A stretch of DNA of 53,576 nucleotides from an uncultured Blautia sp. (GTDB lineage Bacteria > Bacillota > Clostridia > Lachnospirales > Lachnospiraceae), in assembly GCA_900540785.1 (NCBI GenBank), contig UQHF01000024.1, forward strand, positions 1 through 53,576. The letters are read 5' to 3'. The position numbers and the translations under genes are program-made. Below, in pieces: positions 51,804 through 53,576 of this stretch. The notes beneath the pieces were generated by a model. That model saw only the letters and a program-made list of their open reading frames with translations. It did not search any database and was not told the DNA's origin. Every line of letters begins with the position of its first letter. Within the stretch, counting starts at the first letter, position 1.

Positions 51804-53459
51804 CTATCGATTATTAATGGAGGCTACCAGCGCATCAATGGAAGCATGGATAATATCTGCGTGAACGCCTGCGCCCCACGCCATTGTTCCATCCGGCTTG
51901 CGGATTCCCACATAGGCGATCGCACGGGAACTGGAGCTTTCCTCAAGGGCATGTTCCTGATAAGTCTCCAGCTGGTATTTCAGCTCATAAGTCTTTTTCA
52001 GTGCATTGCTTACTGCGTCAAGACGTCCGTTTCCCTTTGCCTCTGTCACTGTAACTTTACCGTTAAAAGAAGAAGTTACCTGAGTAGTAATCCCTCCCTC
52101 TTTCTGCTGAAAATGCACCTCCAGGATCTCATACGGCTCTTTTGTATTTTCAAATGTCTTTTTAAACAGGCTGAAAATTTCATCCGGGTGAAGTTCTTTA
52201 TGGCTGTGGTCAGACACTGCCTTCGCCGCATATCCCATAGCCTCCCGCATTTTTGCAGGAAGGTTCAGACCGAATTTTGTCTCCAGAATATATCCAACGC
52301 CGCCCTTTCCAGACTGACTGTTAATACGGATCACATCCGCGTCATAATTTCTTCCTACATCTGTAGGGTCAATGGGCAGATAGGGAACATTCCAGTGGTC
52401 CATATCCTTTTCCTCTCTCCAGTGCATTCCTTTTGCAATGGCATCCTGATGAGAGCCGGAAAAAGCTGCGAAAACAAGAGCTCCGCTGTACGGACTTCTC
52501 TCATCTACTTTCATTCCCGTGCAGTTTTCATAAACCTCACAGATATGCGGCATATTGGAAAAATCAAGATTTGGCTCAACACCCTGAGAATACATATTCA
52601 TTCCAAGAGTTACAATATCCACGTTTCCTGTGCGTTCTCCATTCCCAAAAAGTGTTCCTTCAATACGGTCTGCGCCTGCAAGAAGTCCCATCTCAGAATC
52701 TGCCACTCCACAGCCACGGTCGTTATGAGGGTGAAGAGACACAATCACGTTTTCTCTGTATTTCATATTTTCGCACATATATTCAATCTGGCTTGCATAA
52801 ACATGCGGCATGGAATGCTGTACCGTAACCGGAAGATTAATGATGCACTTATTTTCCGGCGTGGGCTGCCACACATCGAGGACAGCGTTACACACTTCAA
52901 GCGCATATTCCGGCTCTGTTCCTGTGAAGCTCTCCGGGCTGTACTCAAACTGAAAGTTTCCTTCCGTCTCTGCAGCCAATTTTTTCAGAAGAGCCGCTCC
53001 CTCCACTGCAATTTTTAAAATCTCCTCTTTCGATTTTTTAAACACCTGCTCTCTCTGTGCCACAGAGGTGGAGTTATATACATGTACAATAGCTTTTGGC
53101 GCGCCTTTTACCGCCTCAAAAGTCTTGCGGATAATGTGCTCTCTCGCCTGTGTGAGAACCTGTATGGTCACGTCTTCCGGAATTAAATTCTGCTCGATCA
53201 ATGTGCGGAGAAATACATATTCTGTCTCTGACGCAGCAGGAAAACCTACCTCAATTTCCTTAAATCCAATTTCCACAAGCAATTTAAAAAATTCAATTTT
53301 CTGTTCCAGACTCATAGGAATCACAAGCGCCTGATTTCCGTCCCTAAGGTCAACCGAACACCAGATTGGCGCTTTATCCACATATTCTTTTTCCGCCCAT
53401 TTCATACATTTTACCGGCGGCATATGGTATTGTCTCTTATATTTTCCTGCATTCATCAT
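51804..53459 (-). CDS. leuA: 2-isopropylmalate synthase
   Basis: A 551-residue enzyme that joins acetyl-CoA and 2-ketoisovalerate at the start of leucine synthesis. The active site has WCSVDLRDGNQAL and VSLHPHNDRGCGVADS; the C-terminal third is the regulatory LeuA dimer domain (VTVTEAKGNGRLDAVSNAL onward). It is the long LeuA type common in actinobacteria and some clostridia. GGAGG at an earlier ATG serves as Shine-Dalgarno for the ATG at 53459, which I choose. The rest of the leu operon is not in the window; a group II intron end lies 60 bases upstream. Confidence 0.95.
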   Translation of the reverse strand: MMNAGKYKRQYHMPPVKCMKWAEKEYVDKAPIWCSVDLRDGNQALVIPMSLEQKIEFFKLLVEIGFKEIEVGFPAASETEYVFLRTLIEQNLIPEDVTIQVLTQAREHIIRKTFEAVKGAPKAIVHVYNSTSVAQREQVFKKSKEEILKIAVEGAALLKKLAAETEGNFQFEYSPESFTGTEPEYALEVCNAVLDVWQPTPENKCIINLPVTVQHSMPHVYASQIEYMCENMKYRENVIVSLHPHNDRGCGVADSEMGLLAGADRIEGTLFGNGERTGNVDIVTLGMNMYSQGVEPNLDFSNMPHICEVYENCTGMKVDERSPYSGALVFAAFSGSHQDAIAKGMHWREEKDMDHWNVPYLPIDPTDVGRNYDADVIRINSQSGKGGVGYILETKFGLNLPAKMREAMGYAAKAVSDHSHKELHPDEIFSLFKKTFENTKEPYEILEVHFQQKEGGITTQVTSSFNGKVTVTEAKGNGRLDAVSNALKKTYELKYQLETYQEHALEESSSSRAIAYVGIRKPDGTMAWGAGVHADIIHASIDALVASINNR

Positions 53460-53520
53460 TTCTTTTTCCTCCATTTCTTATTTCGGCTATGTTATGGAAC
53501 ATTACGGAGTAATTTCCTAT

Positions 53521-53576
53521 AAATCGAGTAGGAGGCGGTGACTAACCGCCGTCCTCTCACACCACCGTGCGTACCG
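53521..53576 (-). mobile_element. 3' end of a group II intron (domains V-VI), cut by the window edge
   Basis: On the minus strand the sequence reads GTACGCACGGTGGTGTGAGA, then a GGCGG/CCGCC stem and CCTACTCGAT. This is the domain V end and domain VI of bacterial group II introns, with the branch-point A in CCTACTCGAT. The rest, including any reverse transcriptase, would lie to the right. It points toward leuA. Confidence 0.85.

Noticed and set aside
51846..53018. Long plus-strand open frame of 390 codons opposite leuA
   Set aside because: Shadow of leuA on the opposite strand; no recognisable motif and no start signal.

Overview
The window looks like chromosome of an anaerobic, low-to-moderate GC Firmicute of the family Lachnospiraceae, probably an acetogen such as Blautia or a close relative. 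The main clues are a nickel/CO-dehydrogenase maturation set (CooC, CooT, a His-rich protein) beside methylenetetrahydrofolate reductase, the order rplS-lepB-rbgA-rnhB-yraN-pgeF, sporulation-type proteins (SpoIID, SleB), a T-box, a TPP riboswitch and ordinary sigma-A promoters. The genus is inferred from gene content, not from a marker gene.

Layout. 1-2.7 kb (minus): start of an unidentified gene, cooC, metF, cooT and a His-rich metal-binding protein, with a good promoter at the right. 2.8-3.8 kb (plus): an aldo/keto reductase. 3.8-8.2 kb (minus): DUF512 Fe-S protein, der, plsY, gpsA. 8.3-9.6 kb (plus): a long PRPP synthetase. 9.6-15.4 kb (minus): ZIP transporter, map, rplS, lepB, rbgA, rnhB, yraN, pgeF. 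15.5-16.4 kb (plus): TPP riboswitch and thiamine transporter. 16.4-19.1 kb (minus): a ZorA/ZorB-like proton-channel motor pair. 19.2-25.4 kb (minus): a MacAB-type ABC exporter (very unusual adaptor) with its own two-component system.

25.5-41 kb is a nitrogen/glutamine region arranged around one divergent promoter region at about 35.4-35.8 kb. Leftward runs glnA (type III) - amt-PII fusion - asnB - pyrG - purF - dapL, which makes and then spends glutamine and glutamate. Rightward runs a three-piece, archaeal-type glutamate synthase, a short type I glutamine synthetase-like gene and an ANTAR antiterminator protein whose receiver domain has lost its phosphorylation site. Both arms begin with transcription attenuators: the leftward leader has two perfect 16-nt repeats that can form mutually exclusive hairpins, and the rightward leader has a terminator directly after the promoter. 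I consider this the best candidate for a poorly described regulatory system here: an ANTAR protein, apparently not switched by phosphorylation, next to attenuated glutamine genes.

41-53.6 kb (minus): T-box-controlled pheST with a histidine phosphatase, a YihY membrane protein, SpoIID (its start codon lies in a terminator-like hairpin behind a sigma-E-like promoter, possibly leaderless), galM, a 6S-RNA-like gene, thrC, a SleB-type hydrolase, leuA, and at the right edge the 3' end of a group II intron. I saw no tRNA, rRNA or CRISPR array. All assignments come from reading the sequence and family knowledge; no database search was run.
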